Below are positions 11,373-22,360 of a stretch of 64,000 bases of DNA, piece by piece. Numbering within the stretch: the stretch's first letter is position 1; each line of letters starts with the position of its first letter. Made by a program: the position numbers and the translations under genes. Source of the DNA: Phytophthora colocasiae (taxonomy: Eukaryota > Oomycota > Peronosporomycetes > Peronosporales > Peronosporaceae). Location: contig JAGKQI010000105.1 in assembly GCA_018806915.1 (NCBI GenBank), positions 1,240,001 through 1,304,000 on the forward strand. Direction: 5' to 3'. The notes under the pieces are model-generated. The model was not told the DNA's origin, did no database searches, and saw only the letters and a program-made list of their open reading frames with translations.

Positions 11373-12922
11373 CTAAGAGTAATGCGGAACCTTGTCTCCA
11401 AGCTGTAGCTTCTTGACAAGTCCTTGCAAGTCCTTGTTCCACGAGTACATCTTCAATGCGGATTGTGCCACGGTCATATTGTTCTCGACCATGGTAGCCA
11501 CAATTTCACGGTTTTGAGCCGTATCAAGAAGTTCCTTCAGGCTCACTTGCGCTGCCTTATGCTCGAACTCAGGATTTCTCGACATCGCATCTGCGACTAC
11601 ATTCGTCTCTCCTGGAATCCACTTGAACAGAGGCTGAAACTCCGCAAGTTCGTTGAACCACCGCGCAATGCGTCGATTCGTCGTCTTCTGCGTGAGAATC
11701 ATCTCAATGCTCTTGTGATCTGTTTCCACCAGGAATGGCTTGTCGAGAAGATACACGCGCCATGTCTTCAACGCATGCATAATAGCGAGTAGTTCCTGTT
11801 CGCGAACTGGATAATTCAGTTCTGCTGGCTTCATCTTTCTGCCCGTATAGGTTATTGGATGTTCCAACCTCCTCCTTTTGAAATAAGACCCCCAATTGCG
11901 AAATTTGAGGCGTCCATCCGAATTCCGAAAGGTTTGGAGAAATCAGGAAGACTGAGAACCGGAGGTGATGACAAGCGCTTCTTAAGCTCGTCAAAACAGT
12001 GTAATTGGTTCTCATCGAGTTCGATAGCATCACGAGAACGTTTTCCCTTGATACATTCATGCAAAGGACCTGCAAACTGCGCGAAATCCTTGCAAAATCT
12101 CGAAACGTAAACCGTTGTCCCCAGAAGCTCTCCATTTGCTTCTTGGTCTTGGGGACTGGCCACTCGGCGATAATCTTCACCTTATCTGGGTCCATACGAA
12201 CGCCCTTGCGTCCGACGAAGTCGCCTAAGCATGGAATCTCATCCACGCAAAATTGGCATTTGGACAGTTTGATGTAGAGCTTCTGCTCTTCACATCGCTT
12301 CAATACCCTGTCCAGTGCTGCGATGTGGTCGTTCACATCTTCACCCTTCGTGTATACGTAGATATCATCGAAGTAAATCTTCGCCACATCACTCAAATCC
12401 ATGAAAACCTTTTGCAGCAGTCGATTAAAGGTTCCTGGGCTACCACTGAGCCCCATGGGTGTGACGAGATATTCAAATAGACCATCTGGGGTCGAGAAAG
12501 CAGTGAAAGGTATATCTGCTTCTCGTAATGCTTCACTGGTAATAACCCCAAAGTAAGTCCATGCACGAATACCAATAGCTACCGGCCATCGCATCAAAGG
12601 TATCTTCCTTGCGAGGCATAGGAATAGCTGGTAAAATCGTCGCCAAGTTCAATAGACGATAATCGTGCACAATACGCCATCCGACTGGTTTCTTCACACA
12701 GAAAGTCGGTGCACAAAACGCTGACGTACTTGGTCGAATGATGCCAGCCTGAACCATCTCTTTGGTCCATTCCTGAATCGTTTTTTCTCTGATCAGGACT
12801 TTGGCGCCATTGTTTGACCGAAATCGGTTGAGTACCGGGTTTGAGCAAAATCTCGTGCTCAATTCCTTCCCGTACTGGCGGTGTCTCATTCGGAAGTTCC
12901 GTACGGAAAACCGTATCCGCAT
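11373..12922 (-). pseudogene. Gypsy-1 reverse transcriptase and RNase H (frame-shifted)
   Basis: Minus-strand pieces show the palm and fingers of a Ty3/gypsy reverse transcriptase: FCVKKPVGWRIVHDYRLLN, the MGLSGSPGTFNRL segment, and the catalytic YFDDIYVYT. RNase H follows with FGIRMDASNFAIGG, VREQELLAIMHALKTWR and VETDHKSIEMIL, so its acidic residues are still present. At least three frame changes separate the pieces (near 12550-12600, 12110-12160 and 11860). Confidence 0.85.
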
Positions 12923-12925
12923 ACT

Positions 12926-13489
12926 TCAGTAGCGTCTCATACGCCGGATTATCCTTGAGAGCGTCCCATCCTTGACTCTTGAAGCGTTCAGCCTTCTCGA
13001 ATCATGCGGATTGATGACAAACACTGCCTCAATATCCTTGTCCCTACGCAACATCTGCTGGAACTGTTTGGACGAAATAATCTTCGTTCGCCCAAACTGG
13101 CCGTTGTGGCCATGCTGCCAATAGTAATTGAAGATCTCACGGGCCTGCGCAACTCTGGCGCGGCGTTGTCCTGCCACCCAACGGGCTGGACGAGTCTTCG
13201 GCAGTCTCAACTTCACAGTCTGCGTGTTCTCCACCTTGATGCGAGGTGCAATCTGTCCAGTATTCCAGTCGATATCAGGGTTCTGCTTCCGCAGCCACAT
13301 CATGCCCAAAACAACATCCTTTCCTTCAGGAACAGGCATGACTTGGAATGTTCCCGTTGTCAAAGGAAACCCTGGTAACTGCAGAGACATCTCTACAGTC
13401 CGACGTGGACGATGCACAACTTGATCATAACCGAGATCAACTTGCATCATGTCACCTTCAGTGACATCCAACTCAAGCTTCTTCACCAA
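12926..13489 (-). CDS. Gypsy-1 protease region
   Basis: A 187-codon frame holds the C-terminal half of a retropepsin-like domain: VVLGMMWLRKQNPDIDW corresponds to the ILGMDWL block of gypsy proteases. The catalytic Asp-Ser/Thr-Gly lies upstream, in the neighbouring frame around 13510-13540 on the minus strand (IFIDNGSS). The domain is therefore split by a frame change. Confidence 0.7.
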   Translation of the reverse strand: MVKKLELDVTEGDMMQVDLGYDQVVHRPRRTVEMSLQLPGFPLTTGTFQVMPVPEGKDVVLGMMWLRKQNPDIDWNTGQIAPRIKVENTQTVKLRLPKTRPARWVAGQRRARVAQAREIFNYYWQHGHNGQFGRTKIISSKQFQQMLRRDKDIEAVFVINPHDSRRLNASRVKDGTLSRIIRRMRRY

Positions 13490-13506
13490 CTCCTCAGTTA
13501 CGCCAT

Positions 13507-14795
13507 TCAGGCTACTGCCGTTGTCGATGAATATCGTGACGGGCCTCTCTTGGTCATCCGTCTTGAATGCTCGAGCTTCAGCCTCTGGATCGCATACACT
13601 GCGCCCTGCATGTACCGATTTGCTTCAGTACGTTTTGGCTGAGTACAATCTGGAGAAATGTGGCCAAACTTGCCACAGTTTCTGCACGTAGCTGTCTTTT
13701 TCCAATCATCGCTCTTGCCTTTCTTCTTGTCGGAGCTCTTTGAATTCTGCTTCGACTTAGACGCACGATGCCCCGAGCTTGATGATCCTTGCGAACCCTT
13801 CGCAGGAGCTCTAGGGGGTTTTCCCGAGTAGTGCGCAAACTCAAAATTCGACGCAATCTCAATGGCATCTTGCAGTGTTGAAGGACTCTCTTCCTTGATC
13901 TTCCTCGCTGTCTCCTCTCGCAAACCGTTCTGAAAGAAGAAACGCTTCTCCAACTCGCTGATAGACAACTCTGTCTGTGATAGCAAGTCTTGAAACTTGG
14001 AGACGTAATCATGGATGGTCTCATTCTGTTTGAGACGAAACATCCTCTCGCGACTTGAAGAGCGACCATGTGGGCTGTACGTTCGTACCCTCACACTCTG
14101 CGATAAACGCGCGATACCAATTCAGCACTGACTTGCCTAAGTTGCTGGAGATCATCGTCACAAAATCCGATGTATCTGCCTCCATCAACCCGCGTCTGCT
14201 TGCGTAATACTGCTCGGTGGCGAAGATCCATAACTCAATATCTTCGCCGTATTTGCCTTCATACATAGGCGGATCCTTCTTTCTTTGCTCACCCCTGGAC
14301 GCAACTAGATATTCGAATCTTGCGTTGGCCTGCTGCATCTGTGCTTGCAACTGGGTTTGCATCTGGGCTTGGTATGACTGTTGCTGCTGCGTTAAGTAAA
14401 CTAACAGCTGTTGCATCGACATCGTGTCTGATGCTGCGCCTGCTTGTCCCGACGACGTATTCGTAGCTTGCGGTTGACCCTGTGGATCAGGAGTCGTCCT
14501 AGCCGTTGGTTGCGGGTTGGCCCTGTGGATCAGGAGCCGTCCTAGCCGTTGCTTGCGGTTGGCCCTGTGGATCAGGAGCCGTCCAGCGGTTGCTTGCGGT
14601 TGGCTCTGTGGGAATTGGAGCCGTCCTAGCGGTAGCCTGCGGTTGGCCCTGGTGTGAATCAGGTGCCGTCCTGGCTGTTGCCTGCGGTTGGCCCTGGAGT
14701 GAATCAGGAGCCGTCCTCGCAGTCGTTCGAGGCGTTCTACGCGGACGCGGGTTTGGAGAGTCGCGCTCACTCGATCTACCACGTGTAGATGACAT
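13507..14795 (-). pseudogene. Gypsy-1 Gag with zinc knuckle (frame-shifted)
   Basis: Gag probably starts at the ATG at 14795 (MSSTRGRSSERD). It has a Pro/Gln/Thr-rich tandem repeat region, a coiled Gln-rich segment (QQLLVYLTQQQQSYQAQMQT), the retrotransposon Gag domain (PPMYEGKYGEDIELWIFATE, LKQNETIHDYVSKFQDLLSQ), a Lys/Ser-rich linker and one CCHC knuckle (CRNCGKFGHISPDC). The frame changes inside the repeats and again near 14050. Confidence 0.8.
14470..14760. repeat. Tandem repeats in Gypsy-1 gag
   Basis: About six imperfect units of roughly 40-50 bases encode TARTAPDPQGQPQA-like motifs near the Gag N-terminus. Units differ in length, and the Gag frame changes within the array, so unit gain or loss may have caused the frame break. 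Confidence 0.75.
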
Positions 14796-15214
14796 TTCGA
14801 GTGGACTTTTCGTAGCACGAACTCAATCCAATAAAACCCAAAAATCCAATGAAAGAAGGAGAAAATGGGAGTGGTTCGGCTTGTACCGACCCAAACACCA
14901 AAAGAAAGGGTAAATTGGAAGCTACCGGGGAGCGATGGAAATAAAGCTGCACTTAAGAGCGTTCCAAGCACTGAACCGGCTTCTAGTAGCGACCAAAGAG
15001 TTACGTGCACTAGGCAGAGATATACCAACCTTTCAAAGTTGATTCCTGACCTGTGATGGGCACGAACTCTCCCAAAGACAACCCAAAAGAGACCCCTTTA
15101 GGCTAGCACTTCCCCAGCAATTGGCTGGTGCTAATAGCCAAGGATCTACTCGCTTCTGGCCTATGCCGCCCACGAGAGACCCGACCTTGGACGATGGAGC
15201 GAAAGCTTGACCCG

Positions 15215-15227
15215 ACAAGCGCTACTA
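15215..15227 (-). other. Primer-binding site of Gypsy-1
   Basis: Directly after the 5' LTR the minus strand reads TAGTAGCGCTTGT. It differs at two bases from the site in the second Gypsy element of the window (TGGTAGCACTTGT), which has the expected TGG start complementary to a tRNA CCA end. Confidence 0.5.
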
Positions 15228-15736
15228 TGTAACACAGCAGGCGCGCGGGGGCGAGGAAGCGGAGGCCGGACTTGGACGGCGGAGCGAAGACCCAGGGAGG
15301 CGTGACCAGTTGGTGGGCCACTGAGAGGTTGTTGGTAAATTGAAAGTGAATTGAAATGAGGAAGGCTCTTACGGTCCTAAGCTAACTGGTGGCTCACAGA
15401 GCTCTCTCAAAAATCCAGTAGAATGTATCCTAGAGCCTATCTTTTCCTATCTTCTGATTTGGCTATCTACCAATGATTTTCCTATAAACTTCCACGTAGC
15501 AATGTTGACTTGACTCCTGGGCGTCCCATAATCAAGCTTCGAGAACCTTCTCGAATTTCAGCCAATGAGACTCTCTCAATGTCTCAGCTGAATGGCGTAA
15601 ACCACAATGGCATAATACCAGAATCTAGTTTTAGCCAATCACAAAGTGGGTACATGTAGAGATATGTAGATTGCACTACAGTGCATCAACTTGCACTTCA
15701 ATGCCGACGGAGTGCTATCGACAGCATTCCGTCACA
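15228..15736 (-). repeat. Gypsy-1 5' LTR
   Basis: 509 bases, near-identical to 9465-9974. On the coding (minus) strand it runs TGTGACGG...GTTACA and should hold the element promoter. It is followed on the plus strand by the CCTGC target duplication and then host coding sequence. Confidence 0.95.
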
Positions 15737-16323
15737 CCTGCTCTTTCTCTTCAAAAAGGGTGAAAGCAGTATGGTAAGATGGCAGATAGATATTTCTACA
15801 CCATGAAGCTCACCTCGACGGATGAGAAGTCTCAAAACCTCTTCGTTTTCCGACACCACAGCGTGGTGAATAGCTTTCCACCCCTCTGTGTCTCGAGAGC
15901 GAACGCGTGCTCCAGCGTCCTGTACACCAAAAAATCAGGGCAACAATGGCATCAAAGAGGTACAAAAGTCAACCGTACCAGTAAGGTCTTGACGATTGCG
16001 GTGGCATTTCGATGAGCGAATTTTAGCGACAGATGCAGTGCACGGTTGCCACGAGCGTCCCGAGTTTCCAGCGCTTCCTGACCTTCAACCTGCAGGCATT
16101 CTCGAATTTGCTGTAAGTTTCCATTCTGTCCGCGTGCATGAATACGTTAGTCTTCGTACCAATAGCAGGATGTATTATAGTACTGACCCAAAGAGCAATC
16201 TGGAGGGGAGTGGGCGTTGGGCCAGTGGCATTGCTGACTGCATCGGATTTGTTCTTCATCGTAGATGTTGGCTGCGAAGAGAATTGAATACTGGACTTCA
16301 GAGACCTGACTGGGACGAGCCAT
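15737..16323 (-). pseudogene. ANKRD13-like protein, 5' part with ankyrin repeats
   Basis: The minus strand carries the start of the gene whose 3' part is at 7729-9464. Visible exons give TPLQIALW, then QIRECLQVEGQEALETRDAR plus GNRALHLSLKFAHRNATA, then DTEGWKAIHHAVVSENEEVL, the ankyrin repeats that precede the GPCR-chaperone domain in ANKRD13 proteins. A short exon piece begins at 15748 after an AG acceptor and runs into the target duplication at 15741-15737; joined to 9464 it reads E-K-E-Q-A-P-A in frame with the next half. The true start codon is uncertain; 16323 (MARPSQVS) is the best ATG, but the next exon is in another frame. Confidence 0.65.
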
Positions 16324-16618
16324 GACGAGGAAAGCCCGGAACGAGTATTTTCTTGCACACATCCACTAAGTTACGATGTTGCCATCGTGGCCGAGAGGTA
16401 GCCGTTCTACAAGTCCTTCACAAATATAATACCCTTGGTAGCATGACATGACTTCCTACACACATTTTTTTAACGAATACTTCAAATATATATCTTATAT
16501 GTACTGACGATGTAGATTCCCCCATTTACGTTTACGTGGACGCTTCTGCGGCGTCGTGCACTTGGTTCAGTGTTTTTTTTTCAGTGCTTCTTCACTTCAC
16601 GACTTGGCGTGCTCTTGC
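16324..16618. other. Intergenic spacer
   Basis: About 300 bases between two minus-strand genes. It is AT-rich around 16450-16505 (TATATATCTTATATG-like). It likely serves as the downstream region of the kinase gene and the promoter of the ANKRD13-like gene. No open frame of interest. Confidence 0.5.
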
Positions 16619-18421
16619 CTAAATCATCATGGCTTCGTCGGAGATCAGCTCCTCAGTTGGTGAATCGTCAGCCGTCTCAGATTCCTCCTTGTTGTCCCAG
16701 ACGAGGTCGGACAGCGAGCTGCTCAGCTTTTTGTACGCTTCTTGGAACTTGAGGCACGCGCCACTTGTACGCCGGAATTCCACCAAGCAGCGACCAGGAG
16801 CCTAATAGTAGTGATACAATAACGTCACGTCAGCACATGTCCAAGGCGATCAGTCCAGCACTCATAAAATAGTCGGCAGCCAAAACACACAAGACACCCC
16901 GCAAGCAAGCACCAGAGGTAAAGCGGCAATAGCAGCTTGATGCTGCTAATTGCGATCATGAGCCCTCCCCCTCTGCTCGCTCGCAACAACGGCGTGTTCA
17001 GGCTGCCGCCGGTCGTCCTCACAGTTGCTCCTTACATTGTCTAGTGAGTAGATGCGCACAGCGAAGCCCACTTCGTCCGCATCTACACTCATCGCGGCCT
17101 TGGTTTTAAAGCGGTCCTTGTGCGCCACGAAGCGCGCTGAGTGCTCCGTCAGCGCCTTCTCCACCCTCGTCTGTAGCTCCGAAGCCGTCCGGCTTGCCTG
17201 GAAACTTGTGTAGAGCGCCACACTGGCGGCCGGGTACGACGGTGCCTTCTTCGAACTTACCTCTGCAGTCGCATGCCCTGCGGCAGTTGGAACTGCCACC
17301 GATCGCTCGACGTCCATGTTAAACGGGTCAAATTCTTCGTCCTGCTGCTGTAGCCGTCGCTTAGCGGCCGCACGCATCTTCTCCTCGCGCTCCTTGCGCT
17401 TCTCCTCCTCCACTTGCACCTTGCGGTTCAGTAGCTCCGCACGGAGATCATCAGCTCCAATTGCGCTTTCCTTGAACCACGGGTGTGTCTTGATCTCCCC
17501 CAGCGTAATGCGTTCTTGAGGCTTCACGTTAAAGATACGCGTCATGAGCGACATGGCGCCAGACGAGAACGTGGCCGAACGGGCATGTGCTGCCCAAAAG
17601 GCTTCGTGCTGCTTGGCAGCACAAGCTCGGAACCACCAGTCCTGGTTGGTGGCGATCTGGAAGGGCGGGAAGCCCGCCAGCATGATAAATAGCACGACGC
17701 CAGCCGACCACACGTCGGCGGGCTCTCCTTCATACGGAACACACGACAGCACCTCCGGACTCATGTATCCTCTCGTGCCGCACTGCGTGTAAAGCTCGGC
17801 CACAGCTCCGTCGACTCCTTCCCTCAGTCCAGAGAGACCAAAGTCAGCAATCTTTAGCGCGAAGTTATCGTCCAGTAGCAGATTCTCTGGCTTAATGTCG
17901 CGGTGGTACACACCCTGGGTGTGGCAAGCCTCCAGGCCGGCCACGAGCTGTTGGAAGTAAGCTCGTGCGATGTTCTCGGAGAAACAGCCCGTGTACATCA
18001 TGAAATCAAAGAGTTCTCCGCCTGTAGCCAGCTCCAGTACAATGACGATCACTTGCTTGTTGCTGCCATCTTTCTTAAGGTACGGCACGTCGTCGTGCAC
18101 CGACAAAAGCCGCAGCACATTCGTGTGGGAGACGCGCGACATGGCCTCCACCTCGCGGTACACGTTGATCATAGTCTTGCGGTTGAGTTTGGCCATATCA
18201 ATGACTTTAAGAGCGACACGCTGGTGCGTCACCGTGTCCACGCCAAGCTTTACCTTGCCTTGTAGACCTGATCCGAGCGTCTGCAGCACCTGATACTGCT
18301 GTAGCATACGCGGCTGCTGCGACGGAGAGGCAGCGACTTGCTGCTGTTGCTGCTGCGTGTATTGCGCCGCTTCCATGTTAACTACGGGCGCTACGGGCGC
18401 CGAGAAGATCACGGACGTCAT
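16619..18421 (-). CDS. CAMK/SNF1-like Ser/Thr protein kinase with KA1-type tail
   Basis: Two exons, 18421-17036 and 16801-16619, intron GT-AG in phase 0; 522 residues. The start is the ATG giving MTSVIFSAP; a second ATG (MEAAQYTQ) is also possible. A Gln-rich N-terminus is followed by the kinase domain at about 40-305: glycine loop LGSGLQGKVKLG, Lys in VALKVIDMAK, catalytic YHRDIKPENLLL, DFG in LKIADFGLSGL, and GYMSPEVL in place of APE. A basic, charged helix and then a KA1-like domain (FAVRIYSLDN / APGRCLVEFRRTSGACLKFQ) split across the intron complete the protein. The layout fits SnRK/AMPK-like or CIPK-like kinases, but I see no NAF motif. It is divergent to PLRG1, with only 151 bases between ATGs. 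Confidence 0.9.
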
Positions 18422-18572
18422 CAGGAGCTTCTTGGACTTGTTCTCTTGTGCGCAGGTTAGCGACTGCGCACTCAACCCACAACGCCAAATCCGGAATGAC
18501 GGTAAAACGGTGATAATAAGTGTACAATTTGTACTAAATCAGCTCCATCCACACAACCCTTTTATAGTGGAG
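18422..18572. promoter_or_regulatory. Compact divergent promoter between kinase and PLRG1
   Basis: Only 151 bases separate the start codons of two opposite genes, so both promoters must overlap here. A TTTTATAG element near 18560 lies too close to the PLRG1 ATG for a classic TATA box. Co-regulation is an inference. Confidence 0.45.
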
Positions 18573-20537
18573 ATGGCAAAGGTGGAGGAGGATGCCGCTA
18601 TGGCGGCTCAGATCGAGGCGTCAGTGCTCCGTACTGCCGAGATGTTCGCGTTAACGAAGCGCAGCGCCTCGTCCGTCTACGACTACGCTCCTAGGTATGA
18701 CTCTGATGGCGCAAAAGATATAGGGATATTGTTTTTTTTTCTAACTTATTTCCCCTAATTAGCAAAAAGGTGCGCGTACGAACGAAGCTTAATGATATCT
18801 ACTTGCTGGATATCCCCGATGCATTGCTAGAGCCAAAGGTGACACCTGAGGCTGTTGACACAAACCCCACGCCGGCAGAAGTTGCTACTCTTACAGACTC
18901 GGGTTCGGCTTCAGAGCCAGCAGCTCCAGTGGTGCTTACGGAAGGCCACCCAGTGCCATCAGCACCGGGTGTATCCATTGCTGAGGGAGATGTAGTGACA
19001 GAGAAGCTGTCGTTGGTGGACGAAGTTGCGAAAGAAGCGGAGGAAGAGTTGGCTCTCAAGAAGCGGAAGATGTACGGCTATTTTTCTAGATTGAACGCCG
19101 TTATCTGGACTAACATTTCCGTTTAATTATGCTTTGGTTGATGGCAGTGCGGCAGCCAGTGTCAATGGAGAAGCGATATCGGCAGTTGTAGAGTACAAGA
19201 AGCAGGCGGAGACGGCGGCCCAGTTTGGCTCGAGCGCAATCGTTCGTCGTCGTGCAACGCAGGTGCCCAAGCCCAAATGGCACGCGCCGTGGAAGCTCAA
19301 GCGCGTGATTGCCGGGCATCTTGGCTGGGTGCGCTCGATTTCGGTGGATCCTACCAACGACTGGTTTGTGACGGGATCAGCGGATCGCACCATTAAGGTC
19401 TGGGACCTGGCCTCTGGACAGCTGAAGCTTACCCTCACCGGCCATATCAACGCTATCCGTGGCTTGGAGGTGAGTCCTCGTCATCCGTACCTCTTCTCGG
19501 CAGCAGAGGACAAAAAGGTACTCTGCTGGGACCTCGAGTACAACAAGGTCATTCGCAGCTACCACGGCCATCTCTCTGGCGTCTTCTCTTTGAAGGTGCA
19601 CCCTACGCTGGATATTCTCGTCTCTGGTGGTCGTGATGCCGTCGCTCGAGTAAGTCGCACTTATCATCTTCATTTGGAAGGCATTGGATAGTAATGGCTT
19701 GCTTTTCGTGTGTCTAGGTATGGGATATGCGAACGAAGAACCAGATCCACGTGCTATCTGGTCACCAGGGCACAGTGTGGGCCATGGAGACGCAAGCGAC
19801 AGATCCGCAGGTTATCACTGGTTCCAGCGATAGTACGGTTAAAGTAAGTTAATACTTCCCAATCGCCTTGGTGCACTCACTAATGATTTCTAATCGGTTT
19901 TGTCCACTGTAGCTTTGGGACCTCGCCGCCGGCAAGGTGATGACAACGTTGACTAACCACAAGAAGGCAGTCCGTGCCGTCACAAAATCACCGACGGTAA
20001 GATTCAGGGAATGCGCCTCTTTGAAGTATAACTCGGCTTGACATTCGATTTCCGTTCTGTAGGACCACACGTTCATGTCAGGCGCTGCGGACAACATGAA
20101 GAAGTGGGAGGCTAAGGAAGGCCATTTCTTGCGCAACTTTTCGACGCACAACGCTATCGTCAATTCGATCTCGATCAATCAGGACGGCGTGATGGTGTCG
20201 TGCGGTGACAATGGTTCAATGCGCTTCTGGGACTATCAAACAGGGTACTGTTTCCAGAACGACTCGACAAAGGCGCAACCTGGCTCCTTGGACAGTGAGA
20301 CCGGTATCTTCGCATCGACATTCGACAAGACAGGCCTGTACGTGCGAGCTTGTGTAGTGATTGGCGCTTTCCAACTGACGATTGTTATGCTGTTGTTGCA
20401 TTCTCAGACGATTTATCACTTGCGAAGCTGACAAAACTATCAAAATATGGCAGGAGGACAGCTCCGCGTCAGAGGAGTCGCATCCCATTGATATGGCTCA
20501 GTGGACCAAAGACTTTACAGCCCCAAAGAGATACTAG
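18573..20537 (+). CDS. PLRG1: Pre-mRNA splicing factor PLRG1/PRL1 (Prp46), WD40 protein
   Basis: Seven exons: 18573-18694, 18763-19071, 19148-19649, 19718-19843, 19913-19996, 20063-20337, 20408-20537. All junctions are GT-AG and the joined frame is open for 515 residues. Residues from about 190 hold seven WD40 blades, e.g. [47 protein letters not shown], [23 protein letters not shown]. Segment [20 protein letters not shown] is diagnostic for PLRG1/PRL1, a core component of the Prp19/CDC5L spliceosome complex in the nucleus. The N-terminal 150 residues are acidic and divergent. The C-terminus ends in APKRY, like the basic end of other family members. Confidence 0.95.
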
Positions 20538-20675
20538 GACAAGTTGCTGCTAGGTAGTAGTAAACACGTAGTGTATCCATTTCACCCCAACTTTGTGTAC
20601 ATTTTGTGTATCGACACAAATTATTTTTCTGGATCTGCGAATAAAAATATTTTTTTGGCGCCAATCTGGTCGAAA

Positions 20676-21784
20676 ATGACTGCGGCCCCTATGAACCCCA
20701 AGAAGATGAAGGTAAGCGAGTTGCGCGCGGCGCTGGAGTCGCGCGGACTGAGCTCCAACGGCCTCAAGACGGAGCTCATCCAGCGTCTGGAGCTGGCGCT
20801 GGACGAGGAGGAATTTGGCAGCGAGGCACAGGAGATGGAGGAGCTCAAGGTGCCAAGTCCCAAGAAGACCAAGAAAGCTGAGCCTAAGAAGAAAGAGGCG
20901 CCTGCTGTGGAGACCGAAACGCCCAAGAAGACGAAGACTAAGACGTCGTCCCCTACGAAAAACGCAGTACCAGCGGCTGCAGAGCCCACTCCAGCCCCCG
21001 TCGCGACGGAGACCACGAAGGAGGAGAAAAAGAAGGAGGAAGCGCCTATTGTTGCTGCTGCTGCTGCTGCTGCTGAGCCGGTGACTGATAAAAAGCTGGA
21101 TGAGGCTGGAAAGGTTACGGAGAGTACTAATGGGTCAGAGGAAGACGTCCCCGCTCAGCCCATGACCGAAGAGGAGAAACGCGCTGCTCGTGCTGCCAAG
21201 TTCGGCATCCCTTTGAGTCTGGAGGACAAGAAGGTGAGGCATGATGGACAGTGATAGGCATCGCTGTGATATACCTAATATGGTGTGCTCTGTATCTTGT
21301 TTTTTTTCTATCCATAGGCTCAGCGCGCCAAGCGATTCCACCTCCCCAGTGCAGGTGCGTTGTATACTTGTGCTCCATGGAGAGATGATATAGGGTCTAA
21401 CAGACGGATTGGTTGTGCAGTGGCGGAGGAGGAGAATGCGAAGCGAACGAAACGAGCAGAGCGGTTCCAATTGGAGACAAAGGATACGGTAATCTTAGGT
21501 AGTTTACATTCGGTGTGCACACTTGGTGCTGACCTTGACACCGTTTTTCTGTGGTGGTCGTTGACAGCTTGATAAGAAGAAGGAGGCACGAGCTGAGCGC
21601 TTCGGCCTCAATGCGGAGGAAAAGCGGCGTCTGGACCGTGCCAAGCGCTTCAACCTCGAAACCAGCGAAGTGGTACGTTTGCCTGCTGTCACTGATGTAC
21701 CACCAGTACTTATCCAATGTGCTGTTACAGTTCGAGGAGAAGCGACGAAAGCGCATGGAGCGTTTCACAGCCGCTCCGAAATGA
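20676..21784 (+). CDS. SAP-domain RNA-export protein, SARNP/Tho1-like
   Basis: Five exons: 20676-21233, 21318-21354, 21421-21488, 21568-21672, 21731-21784; 273 residues. An N-terminal SAP domain (MKVSELRAALESRGLSSNG, LKTELIQRLELAL) binds DNA or RNA. A Lys/Pro/Ala-rich low-complexity middle includes a run of Ala encoded by a GCT repeat near 21052-21075. The C-terminal half has four copies of an R-x-x-RF(N/G/H)L(E/P) motif: RAAKFGIPLSLEDK, RAKRFHLPS, RAERFQLET, RAERFGLNAEEKRRLDRAKR, KRMERF. Repeats of this kind are the hallmark of SARNP/CIP29 and Tho1, which couple transcription to mRNA export through TREX and the DDX39 helicase. Confidence 0.88.
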
Positions 21785-22118
21785 ATTGGGCCAACTTCTT
21801 CCCCACCCCGACGGATGTGGTTAGCCTTCGTCCCCCAACACGCCACCTCCTCGAGATTCAGTCAACTTGGGCTGACACACCTAGGTCAAGAGGTCAGGTC
21901 TTCAGTCACTAGCACTGTCTTGTGGACTGAGTGGCCTATAGTTTCCTCGAACAAATGCAACAAACGATGATACGTGACTCTAGAGTCGGGAACGTCTTCT
22001 GGCTCCGAGAGCTTTCGGCGTGCAGCAGTGGGTTCGTTTGCATGTTCGACGTGTCGATCATGGTGTCGTTCGATTGTTGATTGGCTAAAATGACGAGTTG
22101 TAAAATTCTGCAATTGGC
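21785..22118. other. Intergenic region upstream of the myosin gene
   Basis: No coding sequence. It contains two reverse or direct CCAAT-like elements (GATTGGCT near 22077 and CAATTGGCT near 22111) close to the core promoter described next. Confidence 0.45.
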
Positions 22119-22165
22119 TATAAAAGGGATATGCACAGAGGGGGGATTTCTCGCATGGTCACTTC
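22119..22165 (+). promoter_or_regulatory. Core promoter of the myosin gene (TATA plus oomycete initiator)
   Basis: TATAAAAG at 22119-22126 is followed 40 bases later by TCACTTC at 22159-22165, which fits the oomycete initiator consensus TCAYTYY. The start codon lies about 200 bases downstream, with a C/T-rich leader between. Confidence 0.55.
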
Positions 22166-22360
22166 AAGCCTCGCTGGCCGCAGAGCAAAAGAGTTCCGCC
22201 AGCACCCGACCTCCTTGTACGCCTGTGTCGTCGGCCCCGCTCCGATCCTCGCAGCACCTACCACCTTGTTCATACGCCGAGTGTGTGATCTTTCTAACGC
22301 GCCGTCTCCCGTCGCTCCCCGCTCCGCCGTTCCCCCGCTATTCCCCCGCGACCGTCGATA

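Larger units (their letters stand above)
9465..15736 (-). mobile_element. Gypsy-1: Ty3/gypsy chromodomain LTR retrotransposon
   Basis: The element is bounded by near-identical LTRs (9465-9974 and 15228-15736) starting TG and ending CA. The 5-base target duplication CCTGC lies at 9460-9464 and 15737-15741. The coding strand is minus, so the right LTR is the 5' LTR. Internal order is gag, CCHC zinc knuckle, protease, reverse transcriptase, RNase H, integrase, chromodomain, as in chromoviruses. The pol frames are broken in several places, so this copy looks non-autonomous as assembled. It sits inside a coding exon of the ANKRD13-like gene. Confidence 0.95.
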
